Shown: positions 47,011-59,170 of the stretch, piece after piece
Layout of the letters: every line of letters starts with the position of its first letter
How positions within the stretch are numbered: the stretch's first letter is position 1
Assembly (NCBI GenBank): GCA_028023455.1
Contig: JAQFVV010012441.1
Span: forward strand, 4,709,911 to 4,773,910
Length of the DNA: 64,000 bases
Direction of reading: 5' to 3'
Origin: Epiperipatus broadwayi
Lineage: Eukaryota > Onychophora > Udeonychophora > Euonychophora > Peripatidae
Position numbers and translations under genes: made by a program
The notes under the pieces: generated by a model
What the model saw: only the letters and a program-made list of their open reading frames with translations
What the model was told of the DNA's origin: nothing
Databases searched by the model: none

Positions 47011-49126
47011 TACAACTCCCCAAAAGAAGAAAAAATTATAGAATTTGAAAAAAAAAATCTTAGATTTACTATAGCTCTCATTCAAAACCTTGATTATGGA
47101 TGGTAATGTTTTTCAATGGGCAGATTTTTAGAATAAAAATGAAAACAGAAAGAAATAATTATGCATGTAAAGTAAGAAACATTTTATTTTTATGTATTAC
47201 TGAATCAGAAGAAATAATTTATAAATTTGATTTTTTAAAAAAAAAAGTTTAACCTTATATTAAGAGATAGATTTTTAAAAATTTGAAGAGAAATAGAGGG
47301 CGGTGCTATTATCGATTGTTTCTACTTCAAATGTCGGTCCATTTGAGAGTTTGTAATTATTATAAATGAATAAATAATAGCCCGGTAGAATGAATAATTT
47401 GCGTTAAGTTGTTGTAAATGTACTAAAATGTGATTTTAACTCGTAATTAATAATGTATATAAATTATTTCATTGTAAATTATTTTTTACAGATGATCATA
47501 ATTATTATAGCAATAACGTATTTCTTTATTTAACCATTATTACTTTTATTAACTGAAATTTATTTTATCATAAAATAAACAAACTATGTGTTTGTTTTTA
47601 CAGTGTTTATCATAGAAAATAATATTAGTTTTGAAAGCCCGGAAACGGAAATAGAAAACATTTCTAGAATCTTCTCTGAAATCTTTCCTCGATAATAAAA
47701 AAACAATGATTATTATTTATATGTAAAATTACACATTTTATGAAACTTTCAAACTCGGCATGCTTTTAAAATTTGTGGCTAAATTGATATAAACAACAAA
47801 ATCCAAAATGTATTTATCGTAGAATCAGACTTCATCAATTAGCTTTCAACTTTGCTCTCACATGATTTTGCCACCATAGTTTGAATTTATCTGTAATATA
47901 TATATACTTAAATTTGCAGGTTATATTTTTAAAAGCATTCATTTGCTGGTGTCATTTAACTAAAATATGCCCTGTGTTATTTAATGTAGTAGATAGAGTG
48001 GCAGAATTTGCATCTCAAGTACCATGGACATCGACCGCCTTGGACGCATCTGGTGTTCAGACTTTTTCAGAATTCTCTAGCAATAAATCATTTACATATT
48101 TATTTATACGTTAAATATTATTACTAATTTGACTGGGACAATGACTTTTTAAATTTTTTAGAAAGATATATTCTTATTTTTGCAAAATAAAAATCAGGTG
48201 ACTTTACTATTCTTTAAAGCAATAAATGTATTATTTTTATATCGCTTTCCTATCATTATCAGAAAAAAGTGGTAGTAGATAGGCTGTAACATTACATTAC
48301 CAACATTTTTCCAGTTTTATTTATCTCTTAAAAGACACCAAATGTAAATTAGATCCATATCATTATTAATGATATCTGTCTGTTCAGTTAGGTTTGACTC
48401 TTATTATTTGTTTTAATTTTTTACCTAATCAAGCGATTTTTCATATTTCATTTTAAAAATAATTTTATTTGAAGCCAACTAAAAAAGAATTAATAAAACA
48501 ATGGCAATAGTGTTTAATTATATGGTACTGGAGTAGACAACACATGTTAAAATTGTAAGAATGAAAGAATTCGCTAATGAATAGCAATGTGTAGATTATA
48601 ATGAACATATTAAATTTTTTGGAATATGTTCAACAACATTGTAATTGTGTTTACTAGCTTTTTCCATTATATATATCAAGCTATTTTAACTCATGTAGTT
48701 ATCATACACATTTTTAAGTGAATAGTCTAATAAACTTAGCCACTGGTAAATACTGAATTCATTTGCTTCGACTGTGATTAATTTTTTTGATGACAAGATT
48801 TGATCAACTCATATTAATTGTCGTTTGTGGAATTTTCAAATGTATTGTTTGACTTGTTTTCCGACAAATTGGGAAAAGTTTCTTAATGAAAGTAAACAAT
48901 ATCACTTGATTAGTAACTTGTATTTTCCTGTAAATTATATACTCATAAGATGTTGATGTTAATTTTGATTGTTTCTATTATATTTTTGAGCATTACAATC
49001 AGGTAAGGTGTTTAATAGATTTTATAAATATTTGCTCTATATATTAATATTCAGAATTAATTGTATTAGGAGGGCAATACACAGCAATGTTGGAGTGTTA
49101 GTATTTTATCATAGCACTCTTCTTTC
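47011..49126. other. AT-rich DNA, nothing recognised
   Basis: A few CpG-containing words at 47290-47420 and 47630-47690. The open frame 47881-48114 ends in a less biased stretch (FASQVPWTSTALDASG) but no family is recognised and no splice sites are evident. No other feature. Confidence 0.45.
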
Positions 49127-49267
49127 GTAACTGTTTGCATTTTTTTTTCCATATGTCATGGCGTCGGCCGGGACGCGAACCCACAACCGTCTGCAACTAA
49201 GTACTTGCTTGCATGACAGCTGCGATACCTCTCGGCTAACAACGCAAGACGGTAACTGTTTGCATTT
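49127..49267 (-). mobile_element. tRNA-derived SINE with perfect 16-bp target-site duplication
   Basis: The insertion 49143-49251 is framed by GTAACTGTTTGCATTT at 49127-49142 and again at 49252-49267. On the minus strand it has a TTAGCCGAGAGGT A box, a GGTTCGCGTCCC B box, a GACGCCATGACATATGG end and an A8 tail. The length is only about 105 bp, little more than a tRNA with a short 3' extension. It is highly similar to the 8.27-kb copy. The perfect duplication shows a young insertion by a LINE-type machinery. Confidence 0.93.
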
Positions 49268-52200
49268 AAACAGAGAATTTCACATATACACATTCTAGTT
49301 TATCAGTGTTTTAATTTTATGAAATGCTAATGCAAAGATAATTGAAAGAGAAAATTATTTTTATTATGTTATGGAACTTTTATTAGATTAACTTTATAAA
49401 TTAAAATTACCTTAGATATTATTGATAAATAGAAAATTATTTTCGGCATATTTATTTACAAGCTAAAATGTGTTCGCGCCCATTTTTTTATTTATTGCGT
49501 AAATTCTTCTGAGCAGTGTAATAATTTTATAAACTCTCATATACATACGTACAATAATTACTTACACACTCATATATATAAATTTTAATTGTTTCCTTTT
49601 CAACATTTTATTTTAAATTTAGAATAAACTTTTCATTATACGATGTCTTTAAGATTGTAGAAAAATATCTTTTCCTTCGTTGTGACTAGCTTTTTAATTT
49701 GAAAATTTTATCGATTTTCTTTTGATATTCTATGTAAAGAAAATATTTCTCTTTTTATTTAACAATATTTTAATGGCATTTACTATATTAGAAAAAGCCC
49801 TTCTTCCAACATCTTTCTCTATTTACTTTTTTTCTGACATTTTCAGAGAATATATATACGCAGAGGAAGTAGCTAAAATAAAATACTATAATTATTTCGG
49901 CAAAAACATACTTATAATGAACTATTAGTATTATTTTTATTTTGCATCTTTTCTCTCTCGTTAAAATCATTGCGATATTATAATCAGAAAAGTCTCTCAT
50001 ATATATATATAAATAAGGCTAGGATGACTATTAACTAAAATAAAATTGAAATAGCTAGTACTGAATATCTTCCAACAATCTTACTTTTAACTTTTGTTTT
50101 TAGCGCAACCAGCACGATTTATACATGTAACATCTGTTTATATCTAATGATAGCTTATTAATTTAAACGTTAATTACTCTCTTTATGTAAAGGTAAAACA
50201 ATATTAAATGAGTCAACTGCAAGTCAAAAGCATGTTAATTGTTTCTCACAAAACTATAAAGAAAGCATTACACATATTGTTAAGAGGATGAAGATTTGAA
50301 TTTTTTTTAAAATTCCAACCGAAAATGACTTGATACACATTTGTTGAAGAATATTAAATAGTATGCTGGATTGGAAATGTGTAAGTTAATAAAAAATGTC
50401 TGGAATTTAAACTCAGGCCAAGGACATAATGTTGAAAGTGTTACCATTATACCACAAGACTAAGCTAATTTAGATAACAATTTATATGTTAAAGTTTTTA
50501 TAAAAGAGTAGGCAGTACATTAGACTTCATATCTTGACTTGCAATTAAAAATGAAGGTTAAGTATTCTGTGAAAAGTAACCTAAGTTTTTTCAAGTAAGC
50601 TTAGCAAATTTTTGGCTAACTAGCCCATATAGTCAATCTATCTGGTCATCAAACAGAATGAATAACTAGCTATAAGAGTACTAAAGATTTAATGGTTACA
50701 TGGATTGTTTGCAAAAATAGTCATACACTGACTATAAAAAACAAGCAAAGAAAATAATGACATTATCAAATATAATTATACTCTTATTATTGGTACCAAA
50801 ACCATAATGTAACTCCCTTTTCCCATATTTTACATAAATTCAAATGTATCCAAGATGATTAATAATAAAAGTGTTGTAATGTCTATAATAGTAACAAAGA
50901 CACTAATAGTAATATAAATTACTCAGTGAGAAATATGATATTTATGCATCTAGTCACAGATTAAACAATAAAATTGTAAATCAGTTCAATTCAAGCTAAT
51001 ATATGATCCTGGAATTTTGATCCCTAAATCTAACCCTTTACCACTGCACTTATGTGCTCAGACCAACAGGTCTTTTAAATATCTCTTCATTAGGTGTGTA
51101 AAGCCATTGGCTAATATTAATCTTATTGCTAGTGATTTTTTTATAGCTTTGTAGGGATGTCTTGAATTGAAAAGTAAGGTTACCAGTCAGTATGAAAATT
51201 AGATACATGATGTACTTTTATTAATATAATGATATATGATGTAAATTTATTTTAGTGCAAATAATCTTTATGGTAGATAATTGTTTTAGCTGCAATATGA
51301 ATCTGACAAAATGTTTGTTACAACAACATTGTTATAATGAATAAAATGAACATTTTTTTCCTAAACAAATCTCGTGTTGGGAATTGGCAAATATTATAAC
51401 AAATACTAGAGCAAAATACATCATTTCACATTTTGTAAGGCTCCACTGATAGAAATATATATATATTATAATGATATGCCTATTCTTAAACCTAGAATTA
51501 AAAATTGTTTACATTTGTTATCTGTTTTGGCTTAGGAGAAAAATAATTACCCATATTTTGTTCATGTATGTGTTAATTAAATGACAATTTTTTTGAAATG
51601 TTTATTTTTCAAAACAATCCAAACTATAAATAAATGTTGAAAACGAAAAGCTTGTTATAATTTAGATTTTAATTAATAAATATTGAATGGTAATAGCCGT
51701 TTATGTGAAAATTAGGTAAGATTTTTAAGTAAAGACGTAAATGCCAAAAGCTTATAAATACTTTTATTTTATTAATCTCTGAAAATTCTAAAACACTAAT
51801 TTTAAATTTGTGTATGGATATAACAAAAATCATATAAAAGCAATGAATTAACCTATTCTAGAATCCCTATAACATATGTTATGTGAAATGACAAGACAAG
51901 AAAGGTGTGGGGGGGGGGAGAAAAGGGTAATATAAAATAAATATTATTTAGTTGCAATCTAAATCTGCAGCTGATGACAGTGATATCTTTCTATAGAAAT
52001 ATACAATTGGTGTTCGAATAACAGCATTCCTTGCTAACAAAAATAAAAAAAGGGTTAAATGTCTTACTGATTCCTGCCTAAACATTTGATGATTGTCATG
52101 TGACAGGCATTTATAAATCCTTATCATTTCCATAAGAATCCTCTTTATAAATGTTATTGCAAACTTTCAATAGTAACTATATTTCATGAAATTCATCCTT

Positions 52201-52880
52201 AAGAAATGGTGAAATTTATTTCATTAAAAAATAAGCCATTTGATCACAAATATACAAAAATTCTTTGAGAGAAGTTGTTTACAACTTAGAGGAACCAAAT
52301 AAACTTTCCTGGAAAATTGCATCATTCTACAAGTTATAGAGATTATATACTATGAAGAAATCATTGCCTGGAGCAAATTTGTCCATTAAGCATGTTAAGG
52401 TTTTCTGATTACAGGATCTAGAATAAAGAACTTTCACACAAGAACTTAACAACAACAAAAAAGAAACTTTCTCAGAAATAATAAAGTTTCACTTATATAT
52501 ATATATATATTATTATTATGCATGCATAATATATGTTTTAAAGCTTTCAGAGATAATAAGTTTACTGGCCAGGTACAACAATTTTAATATTATTTTATTT
52601 ATATATTTATGCATGGTCATGCATGAATGTATGGACATTTAGATAGGGTTGAAAATATGACCTAAATAGAAGGGTTGCTTAATTAAATATCTTTTTCATT
52701 GTAACTCTACACATAAATTTGAAAAATATAAATCTCTCCATAATGAAAACTACAAAAAACTTTTAAAATCATAAAAATCTTATGACATGAAGTCCTCAAC
52801 ATAAACTAATGAAGCTGATGCAATATGTGACTGAAAGGGTGTGATAATAATATTTTAACTGTAATTACATAGTGGATTCA
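49268..52880. other. AT-rich DNA with two weak tRNA-like relics
   Basis: On the minus strand 50395-50465 has TTGTGGTATAATGGTAACAC (A-box-like) and GAGTTTAAATTCC (B-box-like), and 51010-51070 has GTGCAGTGGTAAAGGGTTAG followed by ATCAAAATTCC. Both are degenerate SINE heads or tRNA relics. A G10 run is at 51909. Nothing else was recognised. Confidence 0.4.
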
Positions 52881-54260
52881 TTTTTAAATTTTAATTGTTA
52901 AACATTTTAAGAAAAATTCAATTCATATAGAAACTTTTCAAATATATTTAATTATTAATGACTGCATTTAGATTAGTATGTAACACAACTTCTTAAATGA
53001 TATTAATTTGTTTTTCTTCAAGAGGTGCTGACCTAAGCAGTGACAGTACTATGGGCATCAAACCAGTTGTTTTAGATAATTTAACCAACTAATTTATTCT
53101 TCCAATAGCAGCATTCAGTAAGAATATTATATACCTATCCCTTTCTTTTTGGGCTCTTAATTAATTCCACAAAGTACTTAGAAATTCTTATAAAGTACAG
53201 TTTATTGTAACATAAATGTTATGAACAAGTCCTGACAAATTTTCCCAACATCAATTTTGGTAAACCATAAAAATGGGTGATTTTTCTGGAATATGTCAAT
53301 TACCTTTTTCATATCTAATACATATTTTGAATGGTGATTTTTTTTGTGAATATATATATATAATATTACTATTATTCGATGTCTGTATTTTTTTCAAAGC
53401 AATATACATAATTATATAATTGAATATTTGGAAATACAGTAACTAAATAATTAAAAATTTTATCCACTTAGGAGCGCTTTCGATTATTATTAAATTATGA
53501 AAAACAAACATTTCAAATGAGAAACTAATAAAACTGTCAAAACTCTAATTTTTAAATGTGCAATGTTTAAATCAGCAAAAAAAACATTACAATGAATGTC
53601 ATTGGCTTACAGAATGCACGTGAACAAGATGCTTCAGAATATTTTTGTTTGAATACTGTAAATGAAACTTATAACCTGTTTTTAACATTAAATGCAGGCT
53701 AACTACTTTGATCATCCAATATTAATTGCTAAATACAATTAAAAAAATCAACTTTGATTTAAACTTATCTAATACATCCAAGTATTAGAAATAACACTCA
53801 GGTTAATACATAATACAATGTTTTGAATTGAATTATTTTTTATGAGTGTTTGCTCTATGTAGTTTTTTTTCTAAATCATTAGTTTCTGAAAAATATTCTC
53901 TTGCTCCATTCCATTATGATTTTATAATTCCATCATGATTGGATGAATATATGGTAAATATTTTCTCGTGTGAACTTAATACCAATTTTTTGTTTCTGTT
54001 CTGATTCCAAAGCAAATTGTATATTTCTGATATAGGTCATAATGTTCATAATAATGTTCCACAAATATATCAATGACCCAACAAAGGCTAAACATTATTA
54101 GAGATAGAGTAATATTTATGACTATGATTTCAAGTTCATCCATTCAAACATTGCTAAACAAAGGTGACAGCGGTGAACCCATGGTCAATCCTTGATGAAA
54201 TAGACTTTCCAGAAGTTTTTTTATAGTCAGTAAAAATAGATATTTTACATTACATAGAAA
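52880..54260 (-). mobile_element. Penelope-like element, inverted left partner
   Basis: On the plus strand it begins with the decayed complement of the PLE tail (GATTAGTATGTAACACAACTT, TTCTTCAAGAGGTGCTGACC, CAGTGACAGTAC), then passes into minus-strand RT coding at about 53830-54260. With the sense PLE at 54.3-56.4 kb it forms the largest inverted pair in the window. The GIY-YIG part expected near 53.2-53.7 kb is not legible. Confidence 0.65.
53830..54260 (-). pseudogene. PLE reverse transcriptase, conserved motif fragment
   Basis: Minus strand: QGLTMGSPLSPLFSNV then a stop and MDELE, corresponding to RT motif 4/B of PLEs, (G)xxMGSPLSPxxAN(L/I)xMxxxE. Further on are NGMEWSKRIF-type residues equivalent to the EQSKxSF block. 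The YxDD motif that should lie between is not preserved. Inactive, with several stops, but the MGSPLSP word is unmistakable. Confidence 0.8.
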
Positions 54261-54409
54261 AATAAAAGAATATCAAAAAATTTGTAAATTCATATGAGCA
54301 TTTAAAAGTTCAAACTTTTCCAAACAATCTATCACACTTTTTAATTAAAAATTCTTCAGATTTATCTAATATATGTTAAAATTTCCATTTTTGGAAAAAG
54401 GTCTAATGC

Positions 54410-55950
54410 TGTTAGACCAGTCAATATTTCTTTATTAGATGTAATGGCAGTACCTGAAAAAGTCATTCAAAAACTGTTTCTAGATGAAGCAGTGAAATTA
54501 TGCTGTAAAGCAAAAAATATTTGACAGACGCAAAAACTGAAATCAAACATTTCCTATGATGAGAGGAAACATATTAAATATTTCAAAATACATAAGTCCA
54601 CAATTATTTCCTCCTACTGACAAAGGTAATGCTACAGTTGTAATGTATAAACTGATTAAAATGACAAAATAAAAATTTTCTCACAGAAGATCAAAACACA
54701 AAAAAAGTAGGTCCAGTAAAAACTTTTGTTAATTTCAGAAATTCATCTTTCTATAACATTTCAAGACTTCTTCTCAAGGTTTTTAATTCTTTAGCATATA
54801 AGACACATTTTCCAGACATTATAAGTACTTGATAAATCCATCAATAACTCATTAGTAAACCTTGATGTGGAATATTTATTCACAAATCCATTGAAAAGAA
54901 AAAAAATAATGATAGTAGCTAACAAGCCAAACAACTGTTTTTGTTAATAGTATAATGGAACTATTATAATGCATTTTCCATAACAATAACATATTTAAAT
55001 ATACAACACAGAATTTCCCCAACAAATTCAAAGGATGTATTTAGACTCACTACTGTCATCCTTAGTTAAAAAAATTTACATAGAAGAACAAGGAAAAACA
55101 GTAACTTTAAATATTACTCTATATTTACATAAAATCTGTCTTTGCCATATTAATGAATATTTATTGTATGGCCATATAATGAACCATTAATGTAAATATT
55201 CTGAAAACAAATCAATAACATATTTCCTTCAATTAATTTCACAATAGAATTATAACAAGAAGAAAAATTGGCATTTTTAGATGATCTTACATTCCTTCTT
55301 CATAGCAAAATCAAAACTATAGTTTATATAAAATCCACACATACAGAAAAATAGTTAGCACATACATACAATCACACCAGAAACACAAAACATACACTAT
55401 GAAATAGTGAAAGATGTTCGATCAGAAAATAATGATTTGGAAAAAATCTCCATAGAACAAAGTCTCATAAAGAATGATTATTCATCAGCTGTCATTAAAT
55501 AAATCTTAAATACAAATTAAAAAGGAGCATTATGAGAAAAAACAAGTATTGAATTATATCCACACACAAAGAGAAATTGCAGAAAAATTAAAAATATATC
55601 CAATCAATATAACATAAGAACAATTTTCCAAAGCCATAACACATTAAGAAAAATCTTATCATCTGAAAATCTAAACTTGATATTTTGAAAAATAAAAACT
55701 GCATCTATGAAATATCATATGAATATAAAGTGATTTATATTGCTGAGACCAGTTACTTCATTGAAAAGCAATTGCAAAATCACAAACTGATAATTATAAA
55801 AGAGAAAAAAAAAAACACTTTTCTCAAGGAGAAGATTATTCACGAATAGAAGAAAAAATATAAAGAAGGCAATTCAAAAATGTTGTTCAGATAACTATGG
55901 CAAATAATTTTGTAAGTCAACTTAGTGTAGTAACAAAAAGATCTGGAAGC
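54410..55950 (+). pseudogene. PLE polyprotein relic: RT plus GIY-YIG
   Basis: Fragments legible on the plus strand: LPPTDKGNATVVM (PLE N-terminal RT motif of the form xxxDKGxAxVVM) at about 54610, EDQNTKKV-like at 54690, SLVNLDVEYLFTN (normally SLDVxSLFTNVP, the catalytic-Asp motif A) at about 54850, FNNNIFKYTTQNFP then TNSKDVFRL-like at about 54975, KLAFLDDLTFLLHSKI at about 55265, and KNCIYEISYEYKVIYIAETS then IEKQLQNHK at about 55690-55790 (GIY-YIG with YIG changed to YIA). The order and spacing match a PLE of about 2.4 kb coding length. Motif A Asp is retained here, but the frame is broken in at least five places. Confidence 0.8.
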
Positions 55951-55977
55951 AGTTAATTACCTATGTAGTTTGAAAAA

Positions 55978-56072
55978 ATGAGGTCAGTGCAGCCGCCTTA
56001 CAAGCAAGCAGTTGCTTGCAGACAGTTGTTGCTGGTTCACTTCCCGGCTGATGCTTTGACATGGAAAAAAAG
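55978..56072 (+). mobile_element. tRNA-derived SINE, copy 3, inside the PLE 3' UTR
   Basis: GTGCAGCCGCCTTACAAGC, TTGCAGACAGTTGTTGCTGG and TTCACTTCCCGGCTGATGC, then GACATGGAAAAAAA, follow the minus-strand sequence of the 8.27 and 49.15 kb copies but with many changes. It interrupts PLE sequence that is continuous in the 43.8-kb copy (CAAAGTGGAGAAATCAG), so it inserted into the PLE after the latter had arrived. Confidence 0.7.
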
Positions 56073-56420
56073 TGGAGTAATCAGCAAGACCCCATAGATA
56101 TGTATGTAAAGTTCTATGCACTGTTGCCTTTGGCATAATGGTTTATTTGGTTGGAGGATCACATTAAATTCAATATTCATGAATATAAATGTTCAGATTG
56201 TATTCAAATGCTAGTACTAACGCTGGTGAGGCATTACTTCCTGAAGAAGAGAGGATAATAATACCACTAGAAACAATGAGTTATATACTAACTTGTGTGC
56301 TATTACTTACAGATGAATGTATTCAAAAAACTAAATAAATTTATATTTTTCCTAAAAATATTTAACATTTTATATATATTAAATGATGGGAACAATCCAA
56401 CATAAAATTAGTATTATTTT

Positions 56421-57106
56421 TTTCTCTGTTTTAAATTGGAACATAGAGAATTACATATTTCTTATTTTTATTAATCATGTATTTTTGATAGAGAAAATAT
56501 TTTTTTTTTTTTTACTATGTATAATAAATTAGTTCTATGCTATTTTTTCAAAAGTTGAGTACAATAATAAATTTAAATTTTAACTAAGATTTCATAGTGA
56601 AAATAAAATAATAGAATCAAATGGCTTTAATTTCTTTGGAGATCATAGGAAGTTTGGAAGTAAAAAAGGGCTGTGTGATTCGTAAATCTTAAATAAAATA
56701 CTCAATCACTCTTCTACTAAGCAACTATGAAGTGCAGCTTGCATTATAAATTTAGGTAAAATTTTTGGGCATAGAACACTGCTGGCAAATCTACCTTGTT
56801 ATTCAATTTCAATTCTTGGTTTTCATATGTAAATTGAATCTTTTTAATACTTTTGCAACACATATTTTGTCAACTCCTAAGAACCAAATGAGATACATGT
56901 GTGCTATTTTTATAATAAATAAACCATTATTTCCATTATATCATTCAAGTTATAAAATTTCTTTTGGAAATATAAATTTAAAATGGATTTTTTTAAAAAT
57001 AATGTTTCAATTTTATATAAATAAAATAATAAACTGAAATATATAATCAGAACATTGAAAAAATAAAGTTAATAATGCTCAAATCTAGATAGGTATTCAA
57101 TGTAAA
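56421..57106. other. AT-rich DNA, nothing recognised
   Basis: No feature recognised; the open frame 56765-57037 has no known motif. Confidence 0.45.
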
Positions 57107-57293
57107 TATATGAAAGCAGTCAACACTTAAAGCATACCAATATTATTAATATTTGACAATCTCAATCTGTTCTCAAGGCAACCATCTTAAAGTATTTCCA
57201 CCATTACTGATTAAAGGAGGTTGCCTTGACAACGGATTGAGATTGTTAATGATATTAGTATTGATTAACAATTGATGGCTTTCATATATAATC
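57107..57293. repeat. Inverted-repeat element, MITE-like
   Basis: The central arms GACAATCTCAATCTGTTCTC then AAGGCAACC (57154-57184) and GGTTGCCTTGACAACG then GATTGAGATTGTTAA (57218-57247) pair well. Pairing extends outward to TATATGAAAGC at both ends. About 187 bp in all, no coding content. Confidence 0.75.
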
Positions 57294-58799
57294 TGAACAG
57301 TAGCTTTTGGTGTTTTATAATTTATCAATTTTGAAATCCATTTGTATCAACAAAATAAATTTTTGTAAAGGATACATAACTTTGGTGTTAGACGTGCTAT
57401 TATTGAAACTTGATCTCAGAAACAAATCTGTAAATAAACACCAAATTAAACACATTTACAATCTTCTAAAAAAAAAATTGTTTCCTCAATATTACATAAG
57501 CTTTTGAATGGAATAAATTTGTTACTAAAAATCTTGCTTTCACTGCAAATTAGACATTTAAACTATGTTGGGATGCCATGCAAAATTACTAACACAAAGA
57601 AATGAACACTTTCATTTCCATTTTGGAGGACCTCAAATAGTTCAGTCTATTAGTTACTGGCATTATTTTGATTAGAATAAATATGGATATCACTGTAATG
57701 TAAATGTGTGTTTTTTTCTTTTTTTAAAATAATTTTTTGGGGAGGGGGATAAAGAAATTGACTAATAAAGTTTGTCTGAAGATTATACAGGCATTATTTT
57801 ATGAGATTGCAAAATTAGAACATTTTTTGCTGGCCTAATACAACACAGCATGTCTAATACCAAAGTACCAAGCAACAGAATTATGTTTTATAATTTAAAG
57901 TTCCAATTACAATTATTTAAAAAATGACCAAATATAAGATGGTTATAGAGATTTCTTTTTTCAATCAATCAAAATATTTTCCTGCCTTCATAAAAAATAA
58001 ATATTTTTGGCTAAGATTTGAGTTATAGTATGGTGTTAATGTTAAAAAATAAATATTTCACAAATACTTTGAAAAAATAATCATAATTATATAAACAAAG
58101 TATGGCAATGATACAACATTTATTTTCACAATTCAATAAAAGAATTTATGCAAGCATAGTATCTACTTGAGAACAATGAACTTGCACATTCCTGGCCATT
58201 TATATTAGATTATCTGTATAATGTTAGTTTCTAAAAAAATATTTTATTTATTAATAAATCAATATATTTAATATCAATTTTTACTGTCAAATTAATGCAA
58301 AACTGGAAAATGAATATTACAGATAGCCACAAGAGGAGACTTGAAGCTGATAGATCAAACTATCAATAACTACATTGTAATGAAATTAACAATATATATA
58401 TATTAAATCCTTTTCAGTAAGAATGATATAACTAAACAATTTTTTAAATAGGAAAGTTTACAATTAGTAGTACCATTCTCCTCCCCCTTTCAGATTTGCC
58501 AAACCTATTAAATAATTAAAGTAAGTGTTCGAATTATATAAAAAAAGTTAAAATAAATAAAATAATGATAGATAATTATTGTTAAGAATAATTTTTAAAA
58601 TGTAAAAAAGAAATCAAAATTATTATATAAGTAAATATTGAAAAAAACATCTTAAAAACACATGCACTATATATATATATACAAACATTCATATGGATTG
58701 AATTTTATTATATAGATATTAGGAGATAATATTTAAATAGAGAAACATTTTAACTTTTGATGTTACTAAGAAACTATCAATTATTACTAATATATATAT
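57294..58799. other. AT-rich DNA, nothing recognised
   Basis: No feature recognised. Confidence 0.45.
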
Positions 58800-59170
58800 A
58801 AAATTTTTACTACCAACACCCCACTCATCCCTTTTCACCCAACCCCCCCACATATATATAAAAAAAAAAAAAGAGGAGAGGAAGGGAGGGGGTGTAAAAA
58901 AAATTATAAAACTCAAAAACTCCAAAAATAAAAATAAGAAAAATTTTATATAAAAATATATATAAATATTAAAAAGTAGGGTTAGTTTAAAATATTTAAA
59001 TTTTTAATTTTAGGTTGTTTTTTTTTTGTTTTATAATAAAGATGTGGGGCCCCCACAACCTTTTTTCCTTCTTTTATAAATTTGTGTAGATTTATTTAAA
59101 AAAAAAAAAAAAATGTGTAGTATGGAAAAAAGAATTAATAAAAAAAAGTCCGCAAAATATGTATTTTATA
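58800..59170. other. Low-complexity homopolymer-rich block, quality suspect
   Basis: Consecutive runs of A, T, C and G (for example AACCCCCCC, GGGAGGGGG, GGGGCCCCC, A16) occur at a density not seen elsewhere except at 15130-15470. It looks like poor consensus sequence. No biological feature is assigned. Confidence 0.5.

Larger units (their letters stand above)
54300..56420 (+). mobile_element. Penelope-like element, longest sense copy (degenerate)
   Basis: The plus strand preserves, in order, an N-terminal RT block, the FLDV-type block, a GIY-YIG lead-in and core, a SINE insertion (55978-56072), the tRNA-like segment and the tail ending AATGATGGGAACAATCC. It is the best map of the local PLE family: RT, endonuclease, tRNA-like 3' UTR, tail. 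Numerous stops and frameshifts rule out activity. It adjoins the inverted RT fragment on its 5' side. Confidence 0.8.

Noticed and set aside
47881-48114. Small protein-coding exon
   Set aside because: The frame is short, the composition is normal only in its second half, and no splice sites or homologous motif could be recognised.
58719-58925. Small membrane protein frame
   Set aside because: It lies over a homopolymer-rich, probably erroneous stretch.
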